NCBI RefSeq assembly: GCF_023159225.1
Contig: NC_063166.1
Location: 44,571,149 to 44,635,148, forward strand
Source of the DNA: Perognathus longimembris pacificus
Taxonomy: Eukaryota > Chordata > Mammalia > Rodentia > Heteromyidae
Reading direction: 5' to 3'
Length of the DNA: 64,000 bases
Shown: positions 1-13,800 of the stretch, piece after piece
Layout of the letters: every line of letters begins with the position of its first letter
How positions within the stretch are numbered: position 1 is the stretch's first letter
Notes under the pieces: model-generated
The model's database searches: none
What the model was told of the DNA's origin: nothing
What the model saw: the letters and a program-made list of their open reading frames with translations, nothing else
Position numbers and translations under genes: made by a program

Positions 1-29
1 ATATTAATTGAATTTCTTCAATATGCTCT

Positions 30-250
30 TTATTCAGTTGAGAAAGTTCCAATCTATTCTTAAGTTTATTGGCCATTTTTTTAAAACACAAAGGGATGTT
101 GGATTTCATCTAATGCCTTTTCTGTAGCTACTGAAATGATTATGTGGTTTTTACCTTGTATTTTATTAATATGGTACATTATATTGAGTGTTTTTCATGT
201 CCCAAAGTACCATTATATTCCTTGCAATGTAATTCTTCTAAATTCTAAAA
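30..250 (-). mobile_element. LINE-1 ORF2 fragment, old
   Basis: The stretch AAAGGGATGTTGGATTT...CAAATGCC-like, followed by ATGATTATGTGGTTTTTACC, is the usual reverse complement of the LINE-1 reverse transcriptase region, with many changes. It has no intact reading frame. Exact ends are unclear. Confidence 0.5.
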
Positions 251-1718
251 TGTCTTCTGGAAATTTAAAAGCACTAATCAGCCTGCTATTAAAATCTTTT
301 TATATATAGTTCTAGTTCTTTATATACACTTTTAGAACTTATCACACATTGTTTGATGGGCTATATTGTTTTCTCTGTTGAAAACACAACCTTCTATTGT
401 TTATATAGTATTTGTATAAGGATAATCTAGTCAATTCCTTATACATAAAGGCGGATTCTAAAAACATCTGCTACTTGAACATTGTCTTTATTTACTGATA
501 TAATTACCAAAACACTAGATCATTGAATGAAAAACTATTAACATTTATGCATTTAAGGATTACTAATTTGCCACTCAGAAAAAAAAGTCTCATGATTAAT
601 TCACATCAGCATTGCCTAATAAGGCCTTATTTACTACATTCTTATCAATAGTGGTCACTAACCCTTTACATTTACAAATCTTTCAATTTGTCTGTTTCAA
701 TACAACTAAGGTTTATTGTTCTGGTATGTACTGTTGATAAATGTATGTATTTTTATCTATATATGTAGATTTTTTTCCTAAAAAAGTAGGCTCATCTATT
801 TCTCACAGATTTTTATAGTATGTGGCAAAAACTTGCTTAGTTGTCATCTGCTTGATTTCACATTTAAGACTTTCCTCCAAAGTCCTTTGCTATTTATGCT
901 TAGAAATTCTGCAACCTGAGATCAGATGAAGACTTACCTACTATGTTTTCATCAGGTTGTTTTATGGTTTTGTTGAAGATTTTAGACTTTGGAAATATAT
1001 TTTTCTATGGTATGTAATAAGGTTACAATGTAACCTTAAACCAAATTGTGAAATAAGTACCCAAACATCATGTACTGAAACTATTGTTTTATTGTACAGC
1101 TGTGCCAATTTTTATCAAATATTAAAGTCTTGTTTTTGTTTTTTTTTAATTGGGTTGCTCAGTGTTCCACCAGTGCTATACAAGAGAAAAATGGAGCATG
1201 GAACAGTCAATCAGCAAGTACAACCAATCTCTAGCCTTTAAATTTAGGGACATCAAAACAGAATAGAAACAAATTCAGAATGGCTTTTAGAATATATGCT
1301 TAACCTTTGATTAGAGAGACAGAAAAAATGAACAGTTCTTCTACATGCCCACAGGCTTTATCCCAAAGGTTTTCTATTCACAGTGAAGGAACTGAGGTAG
1401 GAGAAAGAACACAGAGCAGTTCCTTCCCAATTCCCTTAGTAACCTGGCTGGGTATGGCAGAACTGCAGTGTTATAATAGAAATTCTATCAACAAGAATGG
1501 CTTCAAGACCTGTTTCTTTGATCAAAATGAGGGAGAAGACAAGGAGAAAAGTGGAGGCAAAGAAGCTCAGATACCTCAGAACTGCATCCAGTACAGAGTC
1601 ACATATGGCTTATCCTTAGTTGGAAAGAATGGAATAGAAATAATTACAATATATTGCTTTGTCACCACTGAGACCAAGGAGAGAAGATGGTACTATTCTC
1701 AATAATTAGTCGCCTTAC
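250..1718. other. CLASP2 intron DNA, mostly unclassified
   Basis: AT-rich intron below exon 12. I recognise no exon, RNA gene or young repeat. Some parts may be worn LINE-1. The frame open across 1307-1705 shows no codon bias or domain and is not called. Confidence 0.5.
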
Positions 1719-1892
1719 CTAGAGATGCATAGGATCCTGGATTCAGGGCTCCTGCACCTAATCGCCCACTTCGCACAGACTGTCCAGCAGCATGATGTGC
1801 CTTGGCACCAGCAGCAGCGTTCACGTCGATGTCACTTCGGGAACGCTGAAGGCTTCCTGGAAGGGAACTGGCTTTGCTGCTGCCCACTGACA
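1719..1892 (-). CDS. CLASP2: CLASP2 exon 12 (Ser/Arg-rich microtubule-binding region)
   Basis: A 174-base exon, phase 1 in and out; acceptor TCTTCTGTAG, donor GTAAGGCGAC. It reads (V)[52 protein letters not shown] and SYASL, then G which should start a Glu codon in the next exon below position 1. The [11 protein letters not shown] block is shared by CLASPs; the [15 protein letters not shown] block distinguishes CLASP2 from CLASP1. Length is a multiple of three, consistent with alternative use. No further CLASP2 exon is recognised between 1 and 1718. Confidence 0.94.
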
Positions 1893-4800
1893 CTACAGAA
1901 GACAAAGGTAACCTATCAGTTAAATCACGAAACATGTACAAACTTGAAGCCACCAGGAACAAACATAAAATTCATGATGATTTATATGGTCAGTAAGGAA
2001 GCAGTGGCCAAATGGACATACATTTAATTTAAATTCGAGTGCCTCAGCTTTGATCCTTAAAGAATTAAGTTTCTTGGGAAAATTTCAATATTCTTTATTT
2101 CCAATAGCCAATTTTGACTGTAAAATTCACAGCACTCTTTTGTAGAAGAGACAATACATGAGTTAAGAAAATGAAGTTCAGTATTTATAATATGTGACTG
2201 CAGTATTGTTACTTACTATCAGAAAAATACAAAAGTCCAGAAGAGATATTCAGAAGTTAATGGTGGTAACTTTGGCTTCTTAGGCAATGCAAGAAATTAA
2301 GGTTCTAGAATTTAGCTTTACAGTCTTAAGAAGCATTTCTATGAGTCATGATACATTAATAGATTGTGAAATCAACTTGGTGGGTCATGAACAGCATTTT
2401 AAAGACATGAAACATGACAGAAAAGAGACTGCACCAAAAACAGAAGAGGCAATTACCTCTTCCAGCCACAGTTGAAGGATTGGCTGTAGACCATTTGGAA
2501 GAAAAGGGGCGACTGAAAAGTAAAAAGAAATGCTGTTAGTAAGAAGATTTCATTTATTGCTCATTTGATAACTAATATTGAAATACTACTTTCTGAAAAA
2601 TTGAGAAACTTCTAAACTTAAAAAAAACTTACATTAAAATACTCTTCTTAACTATATGTCATCAAATATCAATAGTGCCATAACTAGCTATAAAATAAAA
2701 ACAAAATGCCTATGAACAAAGTTGGGAGAGCTGCAAAGAACTGGCTACTTTTATTCCCTTTGAATCTCAGCTTAGATTATGGTGCATACCTGAGGACTCA
2801 GTACTAGCACTATTACATACTTGTACCCTAAGGTATTTTACTTAAAAGAGAAAAACAGCACCATAGGCAGCAGTTTAGCACTCCCAAAGTTTTGCACATA
2901 AGTCACAATGGGTGTGGCCATTATAGTTCTGATGTAGAAGCCATACACAATTTCCATGTGATACTACTGTACATTATGGATGGGACAGCAAAACAAGAGT
3001 AAGAGCTGTTGCTGAAAATAACATGTACAATTACAGAATGTTAGCAAGACATCTCTACTCATCTCAAAGAACCCATTATCTCTCAACATTTTTTGATTAT
3101 TTATCTTTATTTACTATGGTAGTCTATAGACCACAAATAAATAAAATATCTAGCAAATAACAGGATCCAAAGGTTGGAGATAAGAGAAGCAAAAACTTCA
3201 AATAGGTTAATGTAAGAAAAAATATTCTTCTTTTTGACTTTTTTGTTAGGGTTCACTATAGAACCCAGGTTGGCCCAAAATGACATTTTTTGCCTTAGTC
3301 TCCTGAGTGCTGGGAAATATGTGCCACTACATCCAGCTTAGAAAAAGGAACTCTTTTTTTTTTTTTTTTTTTTTGGCCAGTCCTGGGCCTTGGACTCAGG
3401 GCCTGAGCACTGTCCCTGGCTTCCTTTTGCTCAAGGCTAGCACTCTGCCACCTGAGCCACAGCGCCACTTGTGGCCGTTTTCTGTATATGTGGTGCTGGG
3501 GAATCGAACCCAGGGCCTCATGTATACGAGGCAAGCTCTCTTGCCATTAGGCCATATCCCCAGCCCGAAAAAGGTACTCTTTAAGTTACATTATTACCTT
3601 TATTCTTTTCTTTTTTAGTGATGTCAGGGATTGAAGCCAGGGCCATGCACAAGCTAGGCAAATAAGTACTATAACTACTGAGCTTCACCCTGTCTTAAAT
3701 CAAGTTGCAAAAGCAACCAGCAATCTTTGGAGTTTGCAAACAGAAAAATATTAAATATTACAGAAAGATAAATAGACATTCTATAAGATGTTTTTCCCTA
3801 GTAAGATTTGTAGATTCCTGGCACAAGGCAAAGTCCATAAAGTCCATGTAAATAATCATTTTTCTTTTAGGTGGCCATAGGACCACTGTTAGGAAGCAGA
3901 AAAGGCACCAGAAATCTTTGCAGTCTCATAGGTCTAGTAAGATAGAATGCAGTAAAGATCTAAAACAGTCAAAATCTTCAAGAAAACAGTTATAGGAAAG
4001 TTAGATATTAGGTCATTTTGCCTCCTAGAGAGGTTCCCAGATTCTTTCTCTCTCCTGTTTTGTTTGTTTTTCTGTTTCTTTCTTTCTTTTTCTTTGCTGT
4101 TATCAGGGTTTGAGCACAGGTCCCTCTGCTCTGCTTGCACTACCACTTAAGCCAGGCCTCCAGCCTTCAGCATACAAAAGGATAGAAGAGAAGCATGGAA
4201 TTTTTATACTGAAGATGACTTTTAAGTCCCTTATTATAATTCCCTCATGATAATGTCCTGAAAATGGCCTATTTAATACATTATTTTAAGGCATTAAAAT
4301 GCATGTTAGTGCTTCTCAGATCATCATAGATATGAATATACAGAAACAAAATACGAATCATTACTCAAAATTTTTGAAAATTCTAATAGCATATAGTACA
4401 ACCCTTAGACACCAGACTAAAAAAGTAAGCATAATCAAGTTATCACAAGAGCCCAATAGCTATACCCTTATGATCACATAAGATGATGCTAAGTGAAATG
4501 AACTCCATGTTATGGAAACGATTGTTATATCACAGTTGTATCTACTTTCAACGTCCCATCTGTATCTGTAGCTTCTATTATTGATGATGTTCTTGTATCA
4601 CCTTCCTGTGGTTGTACCTACACTATCTCTGTAATCTTATCTGAGTATATTGGAAACCGTGTATACTGGTATTAGAAGTAGGAAATTGAAAGGGAATACC
4701 AAAATTGAGAGACACAGGGTAAAAAAAGACAAACAACTACAAAAGCAATACTTGCAAAACTGTTTGGTGTAAGTGACCTGAACACCTCAGGGGGGGAAAG

Positions 4801-7800
4801 GGAAAGTGGGAGGAGGGAGGGGGGTAGGAGGGACAAGGTAACAAACAGTACAAGAAATGTATCCAATGCATAATGTATGAAACTGTAACCTCTCTGTATA
4901 TCAGTTTGATAATAAAAATTTGAAAAAAAAAGTTATCATTTTTCAAAGGTTAGTGAAAGCGAGGAGTGTGCCTACCATCTAATGTATGAAAGTGGGAAAG
5001 AGGAACAGATCAGTCATTATCACTTGAATAACCTTACTTGAGACTTTCTTGTGAGCTAGATGAAGACCTGTCTGATTGTGGTAGAGATGCTACACTGCCA
5101 GAGCTCTTTAGGTAAGTTTGAAGACTTTTCTGATAAGATGGCTCAAGGGAATTATATAATGTTTCCGCTTCACCAGGAAAGTGGTTTCTAAGACCCATAT
5201 AAGTCCTGCAAAAGAAAGAATAGCACATAAGAGCTTTATGTTATTACAGTTTAACAGCAAACTGTGTATAAAGATAATATGTCAAGTGAAAACTTTCTGA
5301 ATTAAGTAAGTTTCAGTGTCAGCCTTTGAGAAAAGCAGAACAGTTCAAAACCTGGCTATAGGGGCTGGGGATATAGCCTAGTGGCAAGAGTGCCTGCCTC
5401 GGATACACGAGGCCCTAGGTTCGATTCCCCAGCACCACATATACAGAAAACGGCCAGAAGCAGTGCTGTGGCTCAAGTGGCAGAGTGCTAGCCTTGAGCG
5501 GGAAGAAGCCAGGGACAGTGCTCAGGCCCTGAGTCCAAGGCCCAGGACTGGCAAAAAAAAAAACAAAAACAAACAAACAAAAAAAAAAACCTGGCTATAC
5601 CACTTATGGTTTATGTAGTATTGAATAAAGCCACTTTTACATATATATGTATATATACCATCTTTGTAGGATCATTTTAAAGAATAGACCATGATGGAAT
5701 AAGAAAACTAAGAGAAAAAGAAATCACACAAATGATGAGGCAGTTTGGTAGATGTCTTCTACAACTTTAGTAGAGAAAATCAGCCTCAATTTTGCTAAAG
5801 AGCCAAATACTAAACCTGTTAGACTACATGGGACATCTATGGTGTTTTCACTTACCCAACATAACTGCTTAAAAAAAAAAAAAGGGAGTAAAGTCTGTGT
5901 AAACTGTCACAAAAATAAACTACAGACTTACTTTCTTGCCTCCACTCTGGCCTCAGCATCAGCATCATGAATTCCCTTCTTAATAGTTTCAACCAAGACA
6001 GCTGCATGTCTATAAAATAAATAAAAATTTAGGTTGATATATAAAACTAGGTAGTTAATTACAAATATTTCCTAACATGCTACATATCCATCACAAAGGG
6101 GTGGGAGAGTCCAAAAGATTAGAAAAAATAGGATTGTAGGATCCCTCCCTTCTTCTTTCTTTCTGAAATGGGGTCTTAGTCTTTAGGCCAAGCCAGCCAT
6201 GCTGCTGGAATTACAAACATGCACCATCACACCTCAGCTCAAGACTGTAGTATTTTCTTTTTTTTTTTTTTTTTTTTGCCATCCCTGGAGCTTGCCTCAG
6301 GGCCTGAGCACTGTCCCTGGCTTCATTTTTTACTCATGGCTAGCACTCTGCCACTTGAGCCACAGCGCCACTTCTGGCCGTTTTCTATATATTTGGTGCT
6401 GGGGAATCGAACCCGGGTCTTCATGTATACAAGGCAAGCACTCTAGCCACTAGGCCATATTCCTAGCCCGATTGTAGTATTTTCTAAAAATTTGCCCCAC
6501 ATATTTCATCCACATATGGTTTCCTATTGATAATTTATTATCCATTTGAAATAATTATTTCTTATGGAATCCAGGTAATATGAAACATAGAGTGAATCTA
6601 AATTTTAATGATTTAGGGAGAAAAGGAACCTGAGGGGTTCCTCACTAATCAGCAGTGGTTCACTACTGTAAAAAAAGAAATTGTTAAAAGTATGATCTCT
6701 TAACCTTAGGGAACTTAAGAATGCAAGGATTGTGTCTCACTACTAGCCTAGGCAATAAAGTTTGCAAGCCACTATCTTGAAAAATCCCTCCCCTACAAAA
6801 AAAGGGGAAGTATATGAAAGTATATGCTTAAATGGTACAGCACCAGCATAGCAAGTATAAAGACTTGAGTTAAAAAAAACCTCAAAATACCACAAAAAAA
6901 CCAACCCAAAACCCCAAACGTTTAAACTGTTATGATCTCAGTAAACTGAATAGTGGCTGCCACAAAAGAATTAAAAGAGAACTTGAAATTATTTCAGTCC
7001 TGCTTTACTTATTTATCTTATTTTTTATTTTGTATCTGGGCTGGTGCTTGAAATCAGGGCCTTATTGCTCTTGCACAGCATTTTCTGCTCAAGGCTTGTA
7101 TGCTACTGCTAGAGACACACCTCTACTTTAGCTTTTTGCTGGTCTCAGAAATTTGCCTGCCCAGGCTAGCTTTGTATCTCAATCTTCATATCTCAGCTTC
7201 CTGAGAAGCTAGGTTTACATCTGTAAACCAATGGCGCCCGGCTTCAGTTTTACAATAGATTTTGCTTTTAAAAAGTTAGCATAAGGCCAGGTGCAGTGGC
7301 TTAAGCTTATAATCTTAGCTACTAAGAAGAGGTTGAGATCCAAAAGATAATAATTCATAGCCAGCCCAGACAGAAAAGTCCTTGAGATTCCATCTTCAAA
7401 ATAAACAGCAAAAAGTAGGTTTGGAGACTGGCTCAAATGGTAGAGTACCAGCTCAGTAAGCAAGCTGAGCAAGTACAAGGCCCTGACTTCAAATGCCTTT
7501 ATCTGAGAGGGAAGAAAAAGAGCTGTGAAGACATTTATGGATTTTCATTAAAAGATAGAATCAGCAATGAATGTACTTAAAGTTATTGCTGAAGCTTTAA
7601 GGTTCAGAGTAATAAGAAATATAGCTGTGCAAATGTGAACAAAAAGCTGCCATCACATAGTGTCTAGAGTGTTACAGCTGATGTGAAAAAACATTCTAAT
7701 TGATTTCTATCTGTCCTCCTTCCTCTTTTATCCTCTTTCCCCTTCTCTTCTTTTTCCTCATTTCCTCTCTCTCAATCTCACTCTCTTTTTTTTTTGCTGT

Positions 7801-10800
7801 ACTAGGAACTGAACTCAGGGTTTCACACTAACCAAGTGTCTTATCACTTCAGCCACAACCCCAGTCCTTTTTGACTTTCAAGTAGCACCTTGTTAACAGG
7901 GACTGGCTTGGATTAAGTTCGTCCTATCTCCACTTCCTGGGTAGATGGGTTAATATACATTTTCTACCATACCTAAATACAAAAAAAAAAAAAAAAAAAA
8001 AAAAAAGAACCTCCCTCCTCTAAAAGGAAGCTCCTTGCTTCTCTCTTACCTGAAAACATATATTACATGGTAAGTTTTAGCTCAAGAAACCAATTAAGGG
8101 CTGGGGATATGGCCTAGTGGCAAAAGTGCTTGCCTCGTATACATGAGGCCCTGGGTTCAATTCCCCAGCACCACATAAACAGAAAATGGCCAGAAGTGGC
8201 GCTGTGGTTCAAGTGGCAGAGTGCTACCCTTGAGAAAAAAAAAAAAGAAAAAAAAAGCCAGGGATAGTGCTCAGGCCCTGAGTCCAAGCCCCAGGACTGG
8301 CCCAAAAAAAAGGGGGGGGGGAGGGGCTGGGGATATGGCCTAGTGGCAAGAGTGCTTGCCCCGTATACATGAGGCCCTGGGTTCAATTCCCCAGCACCAC
8401 ATATATAAAAAATGGCCAGAAGCGGCGCTGTGACTCAAGTGGCAAAGTGCTAGCCTTGAGCTTTTTAAAAAGAAGCCAGGGACAGTGCTCAGGCCCTGAG
8501 TCCAAGTCCCAGGACTGGCCAAAACAAAACCAACAACAACAAAAAAACCAATTAAGCATGATTAAAGATACATTTCTTACATTTTTGCCCATTCATCTTA
8601 GAAGATTTTTTTCTTTTTTTTTTTGGCCGTCCTAGGATTTGAACTCTGGGCCTGAGTGTTGTCCTTAAGTTTCTTTTGCTTAAGGCAAGTGCTGTACCAC
8701 TTGAGCCATAGCTCTACTTCCAGCTTTTTTGAGTAGTTTATTGAAGATAGGAGTTTCATGGCCTGACCAGGCTGGTTTAGAACCACGATCCTCAGATCTT
8801 TGCCTCCCAAGTAGGTAGGATTTTTTTTTTTTTTTTGCCAGTCCTGGGGCTTGAACTCAGGGCCTGAGCACTGTCCCTGGCTTCTTTTTGCTCAAGGCTA
8901 GCACCTTGCCACTTGAGCCACAGCGCCACTTCTGGCCATTTTCTATATATGTGGTGCTGAGGAATCGAACCCAGGGCTTCATGTATACGAGGCGAGCACT
9001 TTTACCACTAGGCAATATTCCCAGCCCCCCGAGTAGGTAGGATTATAGGCATAAGCCACCAGCACCCAGCTTAAGAGAATCGTATATAACCCATTCTACT
9101 CAACGAATCTACCTACCGTACAAAGAAGAAAATCACACTAGCCACAACTAAATGCATAAGAGGAGCACAGCACCACAGATTCAAGGTAAGCCAGAACAAA
9201 AAGTCTCTAGGCAAAATGGGGAACAGTGTAAAACCAAGACCCTCAGCTTCTAAAGAATTGGTTGACAATAAATAAGGAGGGGAGGAGATGGGAGTAGGAG
9301 GAGAGAGATGCAGTGCCTACCTTTCTAAAGAATGAGTTTGCCATTCTTGTAACAACAGATCTAAAAATTCAAAGGAACGCCTGAAATGTAAAAGTTAAAT
9401 TATAACTAAATATTATATGGAGCAACACATTAATACATTCCTTTATAATTTTATACTTTGTCCCATGAATTAAAACATATGGCATGGTTTCTAGATATTT
9501 TAATTAAAGATTATCTTATTTTAACATCTAACTTTTTCAGTGCTAAACAGTTTTAAAAAACTTGAAGATCTTCCCATAAATTTAACTTTAAAATGTTTAG
9601 TAAATATAAAATTTAACAAATTTTACTTGCACTAGCCACCGAAGACATAGAATGATAGTCAAAGACATAAAATGACAATATAGGTATATTTGCTCTACAT
9701 TTTGTTTCTTATATATTAAGATACATGATTTTTAAAAAGCAAGTTTGTATCCATTTTCTCCTAAGCCCTCTAATTTTCAACTTCAGGTGTTTCTTCCTTG
9801 GCCACTACCTTAGTTTCTTTACTAACATCCTTTATGTACCTACCCTTAAATAGTGGCTCATCTGGAGGAGCCAATCTTACCTTGCACCCAGCTCTAACCA
9901 TCTTATGTAATTCTCACATCTTATCTCCAGCACTGGCTCTTTGCTTTAGTTCAGTTTTAGCTAGCTCATAAACATGTCCACATGGAATGAATGTCAAATC
10001 AAGCCCAACTTATAAAAATAAAGTGATTTTTGCCTTCTCAAATGTACTTTTAGTCCATATCATACAGATTAGGAAACAATACAGGAATAGTTAACTTGCC
10101 CAAAGTGATAAAGCTGGGATATCAATGCTGGGGCTTTGATTCCAATGTTCATAACCAAAAGCACTTGACACCATTCCTCCATTCATATCAAGCCTCATTT
10201 CCACAAATGCAATAGATTTTGATTTTAGTAAACAAAATCCCTTTCAATCATCATCAATATAGTTGTATTTCAAACTCTGCCTTCTTCAATTTTTTTTTGG
10301 GGGGGGAAGGAGGAACTATACTGGTGTTGAACTCAGAACTTTGTTAGCTAGGAAGATACTCTACCACTCAAGCCATGCTCCAACTCCTTGCATTTCTCTT
10401 ACATGAATTATAACAGCTCCCACTAAAGCCAGTGCTTTTCACTGTACTATGGATTTTTTTTGGAAGGCATTTTTTTTTTTTTTTTGGCCAGTCCTGGGCC
10501 TTGGACTCCGGGCCTGAGCACTGTCCTGGCTTCTTCCCGCTCAAGGCTAGCACTCTGCCACTTGAGCCACAGCGCCGCTTCTGGCCGTTTTCTGTATATG
10601 TGGTGCTGGGGAATCGAACCTAGGGCCTCGTGTATCCGAGGCAGGCACTCTTGCCACTAGGCTATATCCCCAGCCCCATTTGGAAGGCATTTTTAAGAAT
10701 TAATTAACAATCAACTGCTATACCAAATAAGAATTAAACATTATGCAATGTGAAAGTTATATTAAAAATTATTTTTCAAAGCTCACCTCCTCACTGGAAC

Positions 10801-13800
10801 TGATTTTGATGTGCAGTTGCTTGTTATTAAAGGTATAAGCCTAGGTACATGAGTATGCTGAAAAAGATGTTTCAGAAAAGGATGAAAAATAGTGTGCACT
10901 TTATGTAGTCCTTTCTTCTATGTGCCTTACATTCAAGTACTTAACTATGTTATGACAAAACAAAAACTCTAAGTCAGATTTCAAATTAAAGTAATAGCAA
11001 TCATGTTATAGTTCCCAAAGGACAGCTGAGGATATACTACAAAGACAAATAAATGCATAACTATAACAAATGCAAGGCAAATGGAGTTTATAGGAAAAGG
11101 AGCTTAAGGAAAAGGAGGAACCAGACATGAATGAATTCATTGTGCTTTTGGAATTACCTTTGGTGCTGCTGATGGAAATAATAATTGGATGACATCAAGA
11201 CAGGTAACCAGAGTGAATCAATATTCTTAAGTATTGAGAATACATTTTGAAATGGTGATTCCAACAATAATTTCATTCTAACTAAATCATATGTATTAGA
11301 ATTTAACTACAAGTTCAATAGATATAAACTTCTTATGTCTACTAGTAACTTTTATATTCTTTTCCAGTGAAGCAAACACTAAAAACTTCATTACAGATAC
11401 AGCACAAAATGGCTATCTAAGTATACATATTTAGATGCCATAATCTATTTGCCTTCTGAGCTAATGGTAGAGGCTGGGTTACCTCGGCAGCAAGCTCTGA
11501 GATACAGCTTAGTGTGCAGAGTATTTATTATACCCTTGAGTATTTTCACCCATGGAAGGGAGAAGGAAAAACAGAAGTAGGTAATTGAGGAAACTGTGAT
11601 GAGATCCAGTGAAGTTAAAATGGTTTTCAGAACAGCCACAAATTGGTCCAAGATAGTTCCATCATATCAGTCAGCTTTTGTATATGAGCCATAGTAGAAA
11701 GGGACAAGAGCCTAAAAAGACAGTTCCCTTCAGTAGAACAATACTTGGAGAGAGTGTCTACAAATAGTGCTTCTTTCAGCATTGGAGATAAAAGGGATTT
11801 ATTTTTCTTCCTTTTAAAAATTTTGGCAGTATTGGTGTTTGAACCCAGGGCCTTGTGCTCAAGCACTCTACCACTTGAGAGTCACACTGCCAGCATTTTT
11901 GCTTTGTTTTACAGGTAGAGTTTGGAGTTTTTGCTGAGGGCTGTCCTAGTCTTGGACTTCTTATCAAAACCTTCTATGAAGCATGAAGCACAGGTGCACA
12001 TCATATTGTCAGGCTTACTGAATGAGATGAGGCATCACTTTTTTGACTGGGCTGTCCTTGAACAGTGATCTTCCTAATGTCAGCCTCTGAAGTAGTTGCA
12101 ATTTCATGTTTGAGCAACGGCACCTAGACTTTTGTTTTTTTAAAAAATGTAGAACATTTTATCATCTCTTTATGAATTTGTGTCTAATCCTTGCAAAGGG
12201 GGCCATGCTAATCTTCTGTACCACTCCAATTTGAATTTAGGTGATACTGAAGTAAACACAAGAAACATCTTTCAGCTTGACATAGTGGCTCATGCTTGTA
12301 TGTGTAATGATAAAAATAATCATTGTTGGTATTTTCAATGTACCATGTGAAATTATGCCTTTTTCTTTTGTCTTTCTTCCCCATGGTTTTATCCCTGGTG
12401 TCACTGTAACTGATTTTTTCGTATCCTGGGTACTGTATATTCGTTAATCAGAACTAAGGAAGGGAAGGGGAACATTAAAATGGAAAGATAAAGGGTAAAA
12501 GGCAAACCAGTGCAACAGCAATATTTAGAAGACAATATGCTGGAAACCAACTGTACAACTGGGGCAGGGGGAAGAAACTAGGGAGGAGGGGGCAGAGAAA
12601 AATGAGGGAGGAGATAAACGAGTTTGATAAGAAATGTACTCACTGCCTTACATATGAAACTGTAACCCCTTTCAACATCACTTAGACAATAAATAAAATA
12701 ATTTTAAAATAAACAAAAACATAGAAAACATTAAGTCCAAACAAGAATGGCCAAAAGCAATTAAAAAATGAGATATGGGACTGTATCAATAAACACTGTT
12801 AAATTACAGAAACAATTAAAACTTATTTGTTAATTGTAATACAACTATTAAAAGAGCATGCATGAATGAGATAAAATATATAATTTTACGTGGTTTTTTT
12901 TTTTTTTGAGATACGATCTTTCTATGTTGTCCAGGTTATCCTTGAACTTGAGATCTTCCTGCTTCAGACTGGAGAACTAGGATTTGAGGTATGCATCACT
13001 ATACCAATGAAAATATACACTTTTTTTTTTTGTGCTGTTCCTGGGGCTTGAACTCAGGGTCTAGGTGTTGTCTCTGAATTGTGTTGCTCAAAGGTAGTGC
13101 TCTATTACTTTAGTCAAAGTTCTACTTCTGGCTTTTTTGGTTATTAGAGATAAGTCTCATGGACTTTCCTTCCTTGATCAGGCTTCAAATCACTATCCTC
13201 AGATCACACTCAGCCTCCTGAGGATTCAAGTGTGAGCCACTGGCACCCAGATAAAATATATACTTTTTAAGAGCCAATAAGCAAAGGCTTTTGTCTTAAC
13301 ATTGACAAAGAATGAGCCGCCTCTAAATTATGAAAATAAAATGGAGTAGGTATGATGGAGAGTGAATAATAAAAAAATACTATTTCAATAGTAAAAAAAC
13401 TGACTATTAAAGCATAAACACAAAATGTGTACATGTTCAGTATTTACATTTTCTATACAGTATTTACAATTTTGTGTGACTTACAGTTGTACTAGCATAG
13501 AATAGAAATTTAGAAAGTATATGATAGAAAATGGTAAGAGGAGCAGAATTTAAAGGGAGAGAATTTTATTTTATCTTATTTTTTTGTCATGGGGCTTGAA
13601 CTTAGGGCCTGGGCACTGTCCCTGAGCCTCTTTGTGCTCAAAGCTAACGCTCTATCACTTGAGCCACAGGGCCACTATGGTTCTTGAGTGGTTAATTGTA
13701 GATAAGGTAAGGATCTTGCAGACTTTTCTGACTGGCTGGCGTCAAATCACGATTCTCAGATCTCAGCCTCCTGAGTAAGTAGCCAGGGTTATAGGTGTGA

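Noticed and set aside
1307..1705. 132-codon open frame on the plus strand
   Set aside because: Opposite strand to CLASP2, composition like intron DNA, no recognisable domain.
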